64,000 bases of DNA. It comes from Bradyrhizobium tropiciagri (GTDB lineage: Bacteria > Pseudomonadota > Alphaproteobacteria > Rhizobiales > Xanthobacteraceae). The notes beneath the pieces were generated by a model. That model made no database searches, was not told the origin of the DNA, and saw only the letters and a list, made by a program, of their open reading frames with translations. Below, in pieces: positions 30,307 to 38,764 of the stretch (its first letter is position 1; each line of letters opens with the position of its first letter). The stretch lies in assembly GCF_018130545.1 (NCBI RefSeq), contig NZ_JAFCKF010000003.1:558001-622000 (forward strand), read 5' to 3'. The position numbers were made by a program, and so were the translations under genes.

Positions 30307-32850
30307 CTAGACGCGATTCCGTTTTGGCTGCATCCGACACGCCTCGCGCTCGATGGAGGCGGCGACCAGCGGCGCCTGGTCGGCGGCGATCGGCGGCGAG
30401 AACACGAAGCCCTGCACCAGGTCGCAATCGAGGCTGCCGAGCACGTCCACTTCGGCCGGCAACTCGGCGCCCTCCGCCACGACGGTCATGCCGAGCCCGT
30501 GCGACAGCGCGATGATGCCGCCGAGCAGTTTGCGCTTTTCAGCAGCAGTGGAGATACCATCCACGAAGGCTCGGTCGACCTTGAGGCAGTCGAACGGCAG
30601 CCGGGTCAGATAGCCGAGCGATGAATAGCCCGAGCCGAAATCGTCGAGCGCCAACCGGGCGCCGAGGCCGGAGAGCGCCGTCAGCGTGCGGCTGATCCGC
30701 TGCTCGGTATGATCGACGAACAGGCTCTCGGTCAGCTCCAGGCAGAGCAGCTTCGCCGGAAAGCCGGTCTCTGCCAGCGCGGACGCGACTGCCGCCTCGA
30801 AATCCACGTTCCAGATCTGCGCCGGCGAGACGTTGACCGAGACGGAGCGCGGCGGCAGCCCGGCATCGAGCCAGGCGCGGCCCTGCCGGCAGGCCTCGCG
30901 CAGCACCCACAGGCCGAGATCGACGATGAGCCCGGAGCTTTCGGCGATCGGGATGAACTCCGCCGGCGAGATCGGCCCGCGCTCGGGATGGGTCCAGCGC
31001 AGCAGCGCCTCGAAGCCGGTGACGCGGCCGGTCTTCAAATCCAGCTGCGGCTGGTAATGGGCCTTGAGCGCGCCCGCCTCCACGGCGTGGCGCAGATGCC
31101 GGCCGAGATCGAGCCGCTCATCAACAGCCTGGGCATAGACCGGCTCGAACAATTGCGACCGGCCGCGCCCGGACTCCTTGGCCATGTAGAGCGCCAGATC
31201 CGCATTGCGCATGGCGGTTTCCGCCGTCGTCCCATGCTCCGGCAGGCGGGCGATGCCGATGGTGGCGCCGACCGAGGCCTCGCCTTCGGAGAGATCGACC
31301 GGGCCGGAGAGCTTGCCGATGAGCCGATCGGCAAGCCCGGTCAGTGCAATGTCGGACGATCCGTATCCTTCCGCTAACACGGCGAATTCGTCGCCGCCGA
31401 GCCGGGCGATGAAGGCGCGCGGCCCCAATTCCTGTCGCAACGCAGCCGCCACCCGGATCAGCAATTCATCGCCGGCCGCATGACCGAGAGAATCATTGAC
31501 CTCCTTGAAGCGATCGAGGTCGATCAGGAGCAACGCGCCGCCCCGGCCTCCCGGCGCGCAACCCTCGATCAGGGTCGCGAGCTGGCGCTTGAACAGCGCG
31601 CGATTGGCAAGACCGGTCAAGGGATCGCTGTAGGCGAGCTGCTCGAGCTGACGCTCGGCCTCCTTGCGCTCGGTGACGTCCTGCACGGTACCGATGATGC
31701 CGATCACCTTGTCGTGGGCGACCTCCGCCTTGCAGATCACGGCCAGATCGCGGGCCGTGCCGTCGGCGTGCAGCACACGCAGGTCGGTGGCCTCGGTCCT
31801 GCGGCTGCGCAGCACCCGCTTCTGCACGTCGCGGAAGCGTTCGGCGTCGCCGTCCAGGAAATAGGGCTTCATGCTCTCATCGGTCGGCTCGAACCTGTCG
31901 GGCGCGAAGCCGAGCAGCTGGTAGAGCTCGGGCGCCCAGACCGTGCGGCCGGTGTCCAGCCGGTAGCTCCAGGTGCCGATCTTGCCGAGGCGATGGGCTT
32001 CCTCCAGCGCCCGTGTGCGCTGGTCGAGCAGCGCCTTGGCCGCCCTGAGCTGGGTGATGTCGCTGGACGTGCCGCGATAGCCGAGAAAGCTGCCGTCATC
32101 GGCGTAGATCGGCTTGCCGCTGGTACAGATGCTGACGCGCGAGCCGTCCTGGCCGACCAGCGTGTAGATGAAGTCGCGGAAAGGGCGACGAGCCTCCATG
32201 TCGGCGCGGTGCTGCGCCATGGTCTCCGCGTCCTCGGGCGCATAAGCCAGTTCCCAGCGCGCCTTCCTGCCGGCGGCCACCGTCTGGAAGGCCGCATTGC
32301 CGGCAAGCGATTTGGGATAGGGCAGCAGCCGATGGTCGGCGTCGGTCTCCCAGCACCAGTCCGAGGCGGTCGAGACAAAATCGGCCAGCCGCTGCTCGCT
32401 CTCCGCCAGGCGCCGCAGTGCGGAGGTCTCCTCGGTGACGTCGCGGACAATGCCGGATACGCGCCGGACCTGACCGCGCGCGTCGAATTCCGGCTCGCCA
32501 TGCACCACGCAGTCGAGCACGCTGCCGTCGGAGCCGCGGAGCCGCGTCTGCACGGCATAGGGCCGCCCCTCCGCCCAGCAGGCCGCATAATGCGACTCCA
32601 GGACCTTGCGGCTTTCGGGCAGATAGCGCTCGCGCACCTTGGCGATGGAGACGAAGCCGTCGCTCGTCTCGAATTCGTAGAAGGCGGCTAGCTCGGGCGA
32701 TATCCAGAATTCGGTCGCGGCAGCGCTTTGCGCTTCCCAGTAGCCCATGCGGGCCAGCCTGATGGCACAGCGCAGCGACCGCTCCTCGTGCCAGCGACGA
32801 CGCGCTTCCCGGGTCGGGGCCTGCCCTTGCGACAATTTGCGAGCGGCCAT
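30307..32850 (-). CDS. PAS-PAS-PAS-GGDEF-EAL c-di-GMP protein
   Basis: The 847-residue cytoplasmic protein has three PAS domains (roughly residues 35-140, 155-270 and 285-395; the last ends VIGIIGTVQDVTERKEAERQ), a GGDEF domain (about 405-570, with intact ARLGGDEFAVL) and an EAL domain (about 580-830, with FEALLRWTHPERG). The GGDEF active site is intact, and the EAL domain keeps its N-terminal E-A-L plus ELTE and DDFGSGYSSL. Both diguanylate cyclase and phosphodiesterase activity are therefore possible. PAS domains sense small signals or redox. The 11-base repeat ACGCTAGCRTA occurs twice upstream. Confidence 0.93.
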   Translation of the reverse strand: MAARKLSQGQAPTREARRRWHEERSLRCAIRLARMGYWEAQSAAATEFWISPELAAFYEFETSDGFVSIAKVRERYLPESRKVLESHYAACWAEGRPYAVQTRLRGSDGSVLDCVVHGEPEFDARGQVRRVSGIVRDVTEETSALRRLAESEQRLADFVSTASDWCWETDADHRLLPYPKSLAGNAAFQTVAAGRKARWELAYAPEDAETMAQHRADMEARRPFRDFIYTLVGQDGSRVSICTSGKPIYADDGSFLGYRGTSSDITQLRAAKALLDQRTRALEEAHRLGKIGTWSYRLDTGRTVWAPELYQLLGFAPDRFEPTDESMKPYFLDGDAERFRDVQKRVLRSRRTEATDLRVLHADGTARDLAVICKAEVAHDKVIGIIGTVQDVTERKEAERQLEQLAYSDPLTGLANRALFKRQLATLIEGCAPGGRGGALLLIDLDRFKEVNDSLGHAAGDELLIRVAAALRQELGPRAFIARLGGDEFAVLAEGYGSSDIALTGLADRLIGKLSGPVDLSEGEASVGATIGIARLPEHGTTAETAMRNADLALYMAKESGRGRSQLFEPVYAQAVDERLDLGRHLRHAVEAGALKAHYQPQLDLKTGRVTGFEALLRWTHPERGPISPAEFIPIAESSGLIVDLGLWVLREACRQGRAWLDAGLPPRSVSVNVSPAQIWNVDFEAAVASALAETGFPAKLLCLELTESLFVDHTEQRISRTLTALSGLGARLALDDFGSGYSSLGYLTRLPFDCLKVDRAFVDGISTAAEKRKLLGGIIALSHGLGMTVVAEGAELPAEVDVLGSLDCDLVQGFVFSPPIAADQAPLVAASIEREACRMQPKRNRV

Positions 32851-32865
32851 CGGTCCCCAACTACC

Positions 32866-32897
32866 ACGCTAGCGTACGCGACCAATACGCTAGCATA
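32866..32897 (-). promoter_or_regulatory. Tandem 11-base repeat upstream of the PAS-GGDEF-EAL gene
   Basis: ACGCTAGCGTA (32866-32876) and ACGCTAGCATA (32887-32897) repeat with a 21-base period, which is two helical turns, and lie 16-47 bases before the start. Two copies on one face of the helix suggest paired binding of a regulator. Confidence 0.4.
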
Positions 32898-33000
32898 GAG
32901 CGTCACAACCTTGGAGCGACGCAGATCACAAACCGGGGCTCTTCCGCTTCTTTGGTGTAGTTTCGGTGAATTCTGCAAACCGGCGCCGAGCTCGTTGTTT

Positions 33001-33041
33001 GAGCATGATAAAACCGATGCGTAGTTTTCCGGATCATGCTC
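33001..33041. repeat. Dispersed palindrome, family C
   Basis: GAGCATGAT and ATCATGCTC form a perfect 9-bp inverted repeat at the two ends of a 41-base element; AAAAC and GTTTT form an inner pair. It lies in the gap between the PAS-GGDEF-EAL start and DUF1127. Such palindromes are frequent between genes in these genomes. Confidence 0.6.
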
Positions 33042-33059
33042 CAACGCCGCAACAGCGGC

Positions 33060-33296
33060 CTAGCGGATCCGCACCAGTTCCAGATCGAGATCGCCGGCGA
33101 CGGCGGGCTCGATTTGGCAGCGCGAGATTCCGATGTCGCGCAGCGTCCGATCATCGAGCTGGCGCAGCGCCTTGATCGCCTCGCGGCGCATCCAATGGCC
33201 CACGAGCGCATCGCCCGTCAGTCGGAGCAATCGGAGCAATCCGCCCAAGATACTGGGCCGCTCGGGCGCAGCGGCGGTTGAGGATATCGTCGTCAT
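33060..33296 (-). CDS. DUF1127 (YjiS-like) small protein
   Basis: The 78-residue protein starts at an ATG after GGAGATGGACG. The C-terminal half matches DUF1127: REAIKALRQLDDRTLRDIGI followed by SRCQIEPAVAG. Family members are small Arg-rich proteins, some of which bind RNA and affect phosphate metabolism or stress responses in alphaproteobacteria. It is divergent from a MocR regulator with operator-like repeats in between. Confidence 0.85.
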   Translation of the reverse strand: MTTISSTAAAPERPSILGGLLRLLRLTGDALVGHWMRREAIKALRQLDDRTLRDIGISRCQIEPAVAGDLDLELVRIR

Positions 33297-33440
33297 CGTC
33301 CATCTCCTTCGATGCCCAGACGGCAAAGCTATGCCGTTGACGCAAATGCCGTTTCGGCACCTGCGCCTTCATCACCTCGGATTGCGTGCGCAGTCCTCGG
33401 TACAATCATGGGCTTGTTCCCTCTTAAATGATCCGGTACA

Positions 33441-33476
33441 TTGCTCGGAGCAAGCAAAACATTGCTCTCGGTGCAA
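33441..33476 (+). promoter_or_regulatory. Operator-like inverted repeats upstream of the MocR gene
   Basis: TTGCTCGGAGCAA (33441-33453) and TTGCTCTCGGTGCAA (33462-33476) are two inverted repeats 21 bases apart. They end two bases before the MocR ATG. This matches the paired-repeat layout of MocR/GntR autoregulated sites and would also block the ribosome site region. Confidence 0.6.
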
Positions 33477-33478
33477 TA

Positions 33479-34822
33479 ATGTCCCGGTTCGAATATCTGA
33501 AGCTGGCGGATGCGGTGGCCGCCGAGATCGCCAGCGGCGCGCTGAAGGCGGGCGACCGCCTGCCGCCGCAGCGTCATTTCGCCTATGACCGCAATATCGC
33601 GGTGTCGACCGCGAGCCGGGTCTACACCGAGCTGTTGCGGCGCGGGCTGGTGGTCGGTGAAGTCGGTCGCGGCACCTTCGTGTCCGGCGAAGCGCGCCGC
33701 GGTAACGTGGCCCCACCCGAGCCGCGCGGCGCCCGCATCGATCTCGAATTCAACTATCCACTGCTGCCGCACCAGGCGACGATGATCGCCAAAAGCCTCG
33801 AAGGGCTCGAGCGGCCGGAGGTGCTCGAGGGCGCGCTGCGGCCGGCAACCAGTTACGGCACGCGGGCGGCGCGGACGATCTCCGCCGAATTCCTGGCACG
33901 CAAGAGCTGGACGCCGAATCCGGACCAGATCGTATTCACCGCCAATGGTCGGCAATGCATCGCCGCCGCGCTCGCTGCCGTGGTGCCGCCCGGCGGACGC
34001 TGCGGCGTCGAGGCGCTGACCTATCCCTTCGTGAAGGGCATCGCCGCGCGGCTCGGCGTCTCGCTGGTGCCGCTCGCGATGGACGAGCACGGCGTCCGCC
34101 CCGACGCGGTGCAGAAGGCGCACCGCGAGGCGCATCTGTCCGCGATCTATGTGCAGCCCACGATCCAGAACCCGCTCAGCATCACGATGCCGGCCGAGCG
34201 CCGCGCCGAGCTGTTGCGCGTGGTGGAAAAGCTCGGCCTCGTCGTGATCGAGGATGGCGTCTACGGCTTCCTCGACGACGAGGTGCCGCTGGCCGCGCTC
34301 GCGCCGGACAACTGCATCGTGCTCGACAGCTTGTCGAAGAAGGTCGCGCCGGGCCTCGCGCTCGGCTTCATCGTTTCGCCGCCGCGGCTGCGCGAGAGCG
34401 TCATGGCCGCGGTACGCTCGGGCGGCTGGACCGCGTCGGGCTACGCCTTCGCCGCGGGGCAGCGCCTGATGGCCGATGGCACCGCCGCCGAATTGTCACG
34501 GCTGAAGCGGATCGACGCCAGCCGCCGCCAGCAGATCGCGGCGAAGCATCTGGCCGATTTCCAGATCCAGACCAACCCGAAGTCCTATCACCTCTGGCTC
34601 ACCTTGCCGCCGCATTGGCGCTCGCAGACCCTGGTCGCAGCCGCAGCGCGCCGCGACATCGCGCTGACGCCATCGACCACCTTCGCCGCCACGCCGGGGC
34701 ACGCGCCCAATGCGGTGCGGCTCGCGCTTGCCGCGCCGCCAATGGAGCAGCTCGACCTCGGCCTGCGCACGCTTGCGGGCATGCTGAGCGCGACCGAAGA
34801 GGATTTCGACTCGACGGAGTGA
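33479..34822 (+). CDS. MocR-family PLP-dependent regulator
   Basis: The 447-residue protein fuses an N-terminal GntR winged helix (FEYLKLADAVAAEIASGALK, then DRLPPQRHFAYDRNIAVSTA) to a fold-type-I aminotransferase domain. The PLP lysine is in LDSLSKKVAPGLALGF, and the Asp and Asn/Tyr pocket is at YVQPTIQNPLSITM and VIEDGVYGF. Family members such as PdxR and GabR regulate pyridoxal or amino-acid genes. The ATG at 33479 is used; an upstream frame start at 33428 lies inside the operator region. The effector is unknown. Confidence 0.9.
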   Translation: MSRFEYLKLADAVAAEIASGALKAGDRLPPQRHFAYDRNIAVSTASRVYTELLRRGLVVGEVGRGTFVSGEARRGNVAPPEPRGARIDLEFNYPLLPHQATMIAKSLEGLERPEVLEGALRPATSYGTRAARTISAEFLARKSWTPNPDQIVFTANGRQCIAAALAAVVPPGGRCGVEALTYPFVKGIAARLGVSLVPLAMDEHGVRPDAVQKAHREAHLSAIYVQPTIQNPLSITMPAERRAELLRVVEKLGLVVIEDGVYGFLDDEVPLAALAPDNCIVLDSLSKKVAPGLALGFIVSPPRLRESVMAAVRSGGWTASGYAFAAGQRLMADGTAAELSRLKRIDASRRQQIAAKHLADFQIQTNPKSYHLWLTLPPHWRSQTLVAAAARRDIALTPSTTFAATPGHAPNAVRLALAAPPMEQLDLGLRTLAGMLSATEEDFDSTE

Positions 34823-34871
34823 CGTCGCGCATTCACTCCGAGTTGCCGGCCTTCGGAACGCAGCACCAACA

Positions 34872-35228
34872 TCAATAACCGCAGGCGGCATACGTCTTTC
34901 GAGCGAGACGAAAATGCGCGCCCTCCGCAACGAAGTCGACATCGAGGCACTGGTTGCCTCTGCGATACTCTCCGATCACGCCGCACTGCAGATATTCGAG
35001 GTTGATCCGCCAGCGCCTTTCCTGTGGTGAGTAGGTCGCGAAGTCGTGCTGCGCGACCGGCGTTCCCCGGCAAATTCCGGCAACGTATTGCCGCACATCG
35101 AGGGGCAGGTCGTCGATATGATTGGGATCAACCGGATCGTGCTTGTTCCCGACGCTGCCCTTGGAGAGAGCCGGTGAGATGCTCAGGAGGACGAGGCATA
35201 GAGCGAGAATGGGGGTCCGGATTGTCAT
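34872..35228 (-). CDS. Secreted protein with four cysteines, unknown
   Basis: The 118-residue protein starts at an ATG after GGAGTGTCAG. A Sec signal peptide (ILALCLVLLSISPALS, cleavage near residue 22) precedes a mature part with four Cys (AGICRGTPV, YLQCGVIG, NQCLDVDF, AACGY), which could form two disulfides in the periplasm. I do not recognise the family. It is convergent with the MocR gene. Confidence 0.7.
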   Translation of the reverse strand: MTIRTPILALCLVLLSISPALSKGSVGNKHDPVDPNHIDDLPLDVRQYVAGICRGTPVAQHDFATYSPQERRWRINLEYLQCGVIGEYRRGNQCLDVDFVAEGAHFRLARKTYAACGY

Positions 35229-35311
35229 CTGACACTCCGCTGTAAGCAAATCAGGCGCCAATGTTACAGCGTGTTGCTTACAGCCCGCTTACATCGCCCC
35301 AACCGCTGCCT

Positions 35312-35884
35312 TCAAGCGACCGGCCACTCCGCGATGAATCCCCTCGCTCTGTACGGTTCGATCTTGTCCCATTCAGTGAGGACGCGGCGGCGAAACTCGG
35401 GAACGGTGTGCCAGTGCGCCCGCGGGACCGCAAAGCTATCCACCATCACCAGCATCTTCTCGACCTCCGGCCAGTGCCGTTGCAGCGTCATCGGATAGCG
35501 CCGTGCGGTCCAGCTATTGCCGAGGCAGATCACGCTTTTGATATTTGCCAGCCCCAGCGCCGCCTCGATCACCGGCAACGAGAAGATCACATTCTCGCCG
35601 GTGTTCTGCGCGCGATGTTCTTCGAGGATCCGCTCGGCGGGCACGCCGCCCGCGACCATCGCAGCCTTGATGATTTCGCATTCCGAGCGGTCATCGCCCG
35701 GCGTAATGCCCCCGCTCACGATCGAGCATCGCGCAAAGCCGTCGCGCCAGAGGCGGACAGCCGCATCGGCCCGCTCGGCCGCATCGTCGCGTGTGCCGAA
35801 CACGAACAGCAGATCGGCGGGCCTCAACGGGGTCTCGATCAGGTGCTGCGCATTGATCGCGGCGATCTCGTCGTCAGACGGCAT
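35312..35884 (-). CDS. YdcF/SanA-like DUF218 protein
   Basis: The 190-residue protein has the DUF218 pattern: ADLLFVFGTRDDAAERADAA, then a nucleotide-fold glycine strand with IVSGGITPGDDRSECE and HRAQNTGENVIFSLPVIEAA. Members such as YdcF bind S-adenosylmethionine, and SanA/ElyC act in envelope biogenesis. The MPSDDEIAAI start is used, but the 29 residues before it are open. The domain is soluble; no TM helix is visible. Confidence 0.75.
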   Translation of the reverse strand: MPSDDEIAAINAQHLIETPLRPADLLFVFGTRDDAAERADAAVRLWRDGFARCSIVSGGITPGDDRSECEIIKAAMVAGGVPAERILEEHRAQNTGENVIFSLPVIEAALGLANIKSVICLGNSWTARRYPMTLQRHWPEVEKMLVMVDSFAVPRAHWHTVPEFRRRVLTEWDKIEPYRARGFIAEWPVA

Positions 35885-35974
35885 CCGCAAACTTCGATCC
35901 TGCACGCCCCGCTCTCCCCGGCCATAACGTCGCTGCGACGATGCCGCGTGCGGGCCTGCGCACGAAGTCACATT

Positions 35975-36553
35975 TCATTGCGCTTGATTGCGGGTGATCT
36001 TCGGCAACAGCGCTTCGGGCAATTGATCGAAGCTGTAACGCCGCGGGCGGTTGCGGGTGACGAAGCCGCCGACCTGCCACGTGAACAGCGCGGCAAAGCC
36101 GACCAGGAACAGCGCGCCCATCCAGTTCGCGGTCAACAGCGCCATCACCAGCAAGCCGAGCATGGCCACCGCAAGGCAGGCCAGCAGCGCCAGCGCGGCG
36201 GTGTATGTCTTCGGCCCGAGGCCTCCGACCAGCCTGGCCGTGCTGCCCGCCGCCTGCATCCTGCGATGCAGCTCGACGATGAAGTCGCGGTAGAGATGGC
36301 CCTGCGGCGCGACCAGCGTCGCGGTCTGCCAGGTGGTCGAAAGGATCGCGATCCGACCGCCCTTGGCATTGTCGATGTCGGCGCGGAATCGTTGCTGCTG
36401 CATCGAGACCGGGCGATAGGACAGTTTGACGGCGGAGATATCGGCGTAGTCCCAGACGCCCGACCGGCCGGCGATCCGCCACGACAGCCCGTCCTCGGTC
36501 AGCTCGAACTGGTGCGCCGAGCCGACCAACGAGGCCTTGTACGCATAGCGCAT
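35975..36553 (-). CDS. Two-TM membrane protein with soluble N-terminal domain
   Basis: The 192-residue protein, which I do not recognise, starts at an ATG after GAGGGCG. Residues 1-110 form a likely beta-rich domain (KASLVGSAHQFELTEDGLSW; VKLSYRPVSMQQQRFRADID). Two TM segments (about 120-142 and 145-165) follow, then a cytoplasmic basic tail. The N-terminal part looks like a PH-like domain. It is divergent from the next small membrane gene. Confidence 0.68.
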   Translation of the reverse strand: MRYAYKASLVGSAHQFELTEDGLSWRIAGRSGVWDYADISAVKLSYRPVSMQQQRFRADIDNAKGGRIAILSTTWQTATLVAPQGHLYRDFIVELHRRMQAAGSTARLVGGLGPKTYTAALALLACLAVAMLGLLVMALLTANWMGALFLVGFAALFTWQVGGFVTRNRPRRYSFDQLPEALLPKITRNQAQ

Positions 36554-36669
36554 TGCGCCCTCGCCTGCCTCCGACCGGTCCTGCAACGTTGTTGGCAATC
36601 CGCCGTTCCACCTGTTCAGACACATCCGCACGCTTGCGCGGACTGTCGTGCCTATCCTACAAGCGAGCC

Positions 36670-37104
36670 ATGCCCGAGACGACCTATTTTCCGCGTTACC
36701 TCATCCTCGGCGGCGCGATGATATCCGGCGTGCTGCTGGCGCTTGCCGTGCATATGCTCGGCGCGCGCTACGGGCTCGATCTCGGCGGCCTGTGGCGCTC
36801 CGATACCCACGAATTCATGCCGGCCGGCGCGGCGATCGCCTGGTGGCTGATCGCATCAGTCGGGTTTTCGGGCGGCTACTTCACGGCCAATCTGATGCAC
36901 AGCGCGGTGGCCGGCCAGATCCCGCAGCGGATGCGGCAGTTCCTGATCGTCGTCGGCGTGCTGATGCTGGCCGGCGCCGGCCAGGCCGCCTCGGCGCCGA
37001 GCACGGTCTCGACCATTTCCGCCGTGGTCGCCGGTCTCGCCGCACTGTGCCTCGGCGCCGTGATGGCGTTCTGCGGCGCCTATTTTGCGCTGAGGAAGAG
37101 CTAG
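36670..37104 (+). CDS. Four-TM membrane protein
   Basis: This 144-residue protein has four hydrophobic helices: LILGGAMISGVLLALAVHML (about 10-30), AAIAWWLIASVGFSGGYFTA (50-70), FLIVVGVLMLAGAGQAASAP (90-110) and VVAGLAALCLGAVMAFCGAY (115-138). No family is recognised. It is divergent from the previous gene by 116 bases, which suggests a shared promoter region and possibly a shared function. Confidence 0.7.
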   Translation: MPETTYFPRYLILGGAMISGVLLALAVHMLGARYGLDLGGLWRSDTHEFMPAGAAIAWWLIASVGFSGGYFTANLMHSAVAGQIPQRMRQFLIVVGVLMLAGAGQAASAPSTVSTISAVVAGLAALCLGAVMAFCGAYFALRKS

Positions 37105-37116
37105 CGCGTCTATTCG

Positions 37117-37205
37117 TAAACGTCCGGACTCCGAGGTAAAGCGGACGTCGCTCCGCTCGGTCGCCGCAGACGGCTTATGACCCAAAGCGGACATGTCTCG
37201 CGAAG
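37117..37205. repeat. Decayed intergenic repeat, family D
   Basis: The region holds AAAGCGGACGTCGCTCCGCT and, 30 bases on, TGACCCAAAGCGGACATG, so AAAGCGGAC appears twice. Similar pieces occur near 29735-29790 and 38616-38695. It lies between two convergent genes and has no coding function. Confidence 0.4.
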
Positions 37206-37214
37206 TCGATAACT

Positions 37215-38459
37215 TCACAACCCTCCAAAGGCACTCACCAGCGGATAAGTCCGGAAGATGAAGACGTACTCATCCCGCTCAAAAGCGAAGCTAAACTGTG
37301 ATTCGTGCCAGGTCAGTGCATCCTCACTAATCGGTTCGCCATTGACTCGACTGTCGAGGAGTTGGGCATACGAAACGGCAGACGGCGTATCGGCGACATT
37401 GTCCACGAGATCGCAATAAGCGAAGCCTTTGAGTTGCGGATCAGTGTTGCCATCCGCCCAACTCTTTCTCGACTTCGCCTTGATCTCCACCGACAAATCG
37501 CCACTATCATCAAGGCGATTGAAAGAGACGTCAGACCTCGCGGGGTAGAGAGCACCAACCGCGCTTTCTTTTGATAAAAATTTGACTTCCGGCTTGCTGG
37601 GCTCCGCGTGGAAGTATGAGTAAAGCGGATGGCCGTCAAAGAGCACTGCTTTTAGATTTTTGTCGTGATACCCTTCATACGCCCCCACCGTTCGGAAAGC
37701 GCGCTGCGCGTCGGAATTTGGATGCCAATACCTGGGCTTGCTCGCAGGCCAATAGGGACGAATGGCTTCGCGCACCGGCTCGGGCAGCTTGACCCAAGAA
37801 AAGCCCTTGCAGTTGGAAGGCATGGCCCGATAGCCCGGCCTCCAATGCACGTGATCCCATATGTTCTTTCTATTTATTCCCAGAACCTCATAGGTAACGA
37901 AATTCTTCGCCGCCTCGGTGCGGCGCCATTCCTGCCATTCCTCGCGCGTAGCTCTGCTAACTGTGGCGCCGAAGAATTTGAGTTCGGAAATCGGGCTTGC
38001 GTAGGCGTCCTCCGAGACATAGGCGAGACCGAGCCAGGGCGCGTCCGCATTTTCGTAGGTCACAACCAGCGGAAGCAGCGTAGCGGGCACTTTGCCGTTT
38101 TCCGTCGTCTCTCCCTGGCAAGCTTCCGGTGGACGCACCACAACGCCCCGGCCGTCTTTCATTTTTAGGCCATACACCATCGGCGCGATGTCGATCTCGA
38201 CGGTCCGATCACTATCCTTGTAGGTCGTGACCCTGACATTGCAGCCAACCACGATATCAAAATCGAGCGGATCGCCCTTGTAAGCGAAGCTGGCCTTGAA
38301 CCGGTAATAGTAGCCGCGATCCTGGCCGGGAGTGGTGACCTCGACCGACTTCGTGAAACTCCAGCCGCCGAGAGCCCGGAATTCCCGGGGCACCAGTATG
38401 AGCCTCGTGCAGAACACGAGGAAGATGATGGCGCTGAGCCATGCAGCGATTGTTTTCAT
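37215..38459 (-). CDS. Unknown protein with N-terminal membrane anchor
   Basis: The 414-residue protein has one N-terminal TM helix or uncleaved signal (TIAAWLSAIIFLVFCTRLIL, residues 2-22), then a mostly soluble domain with many aromatic residues (YRFKASFAYKGDPLDFDIVV; WDHVHWRPGYRAMPSNCKGF). Codon use is less GC-biased than in its neighbours, with more AT-rich third positions, which hints at recent transfer. I do not recognise the family. The ATG at 38459 is chosen with only a weak site (AAGTGG). Confidence 0.65.
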   Translation of the reverse strand: MKTIAAWLSAIIFLVFCTRLILVPREFRALGGWSFTKSVEVTTPGQDRGYYYRFKASFAYKGDPLDFDIVVGCNVRVTTYKDSDRTVEIDIAPMVYGLKMKDGRGVVVRPPEACQGETTENGKVPATLLPLVVTYENADAPWLGLAYVSEDAYASPISELKFFGATVSRATREEWQEWRRTEAAKNFVTYEVLGINRKNIWDHVHWRPGYRAMPSNCKGFSWVKLPEPVREAIRPYWPASKPRYWHPNSDAQRAFRTVGAYEGYHDKNLKAVLFDGHPLYSYFHAEPSKPEVKFLSKESAVGALYPARSDVSFNRLDDSGDLSVEIKAKSRKSWADGNTDPQLKGFAYCDLVDNVADTPSAVSYAQLLDSRVNGEPISEDALTWHESQFSFAFERDEYVFIFRTYPLVSAFGGL

Positions 38460-38701
38460 GTTAAACCACTTCCAGCAGTCGCGGCTTTGACCGCATAGCA
38501 TTTCGGTCCAATAACAAACAGAGGTTGCACGATTAATCAGCGTCTACTGATACCTTCTTACTTCGCTTTCACCAATTGTTAGCCAGTTTGAAGACGGCGC
38601 GGCTCTTGAGGCGCTGGTCTGGTAATGGCCCAAGGCCGACATGCCGCCATCTCGGTTTCAGCGTCGCCGTTCGAGTGCAAAGCGGACGCTACCAATTTGT
38701 G

Positions 38702-38764
38702 AACAACGCCCGAGCCAAGCGGACGCCGGTTCGCGTCAAGAAGACGCGTCCGGCAAGAATCCAG
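38702..38764. repeat. Dispersed repeat, family B, decayed copy
   Basis: GCGGACGCCGGTTCGCGTCA, then AGACGCGT, is the family B core and runs up to the last codon of the MHYT-GGDEF-EAL gene. Bases 38616-38695 hold a family D-like piece. The 304-base gap before 38765 contains no gene. Confidence 0.6.
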
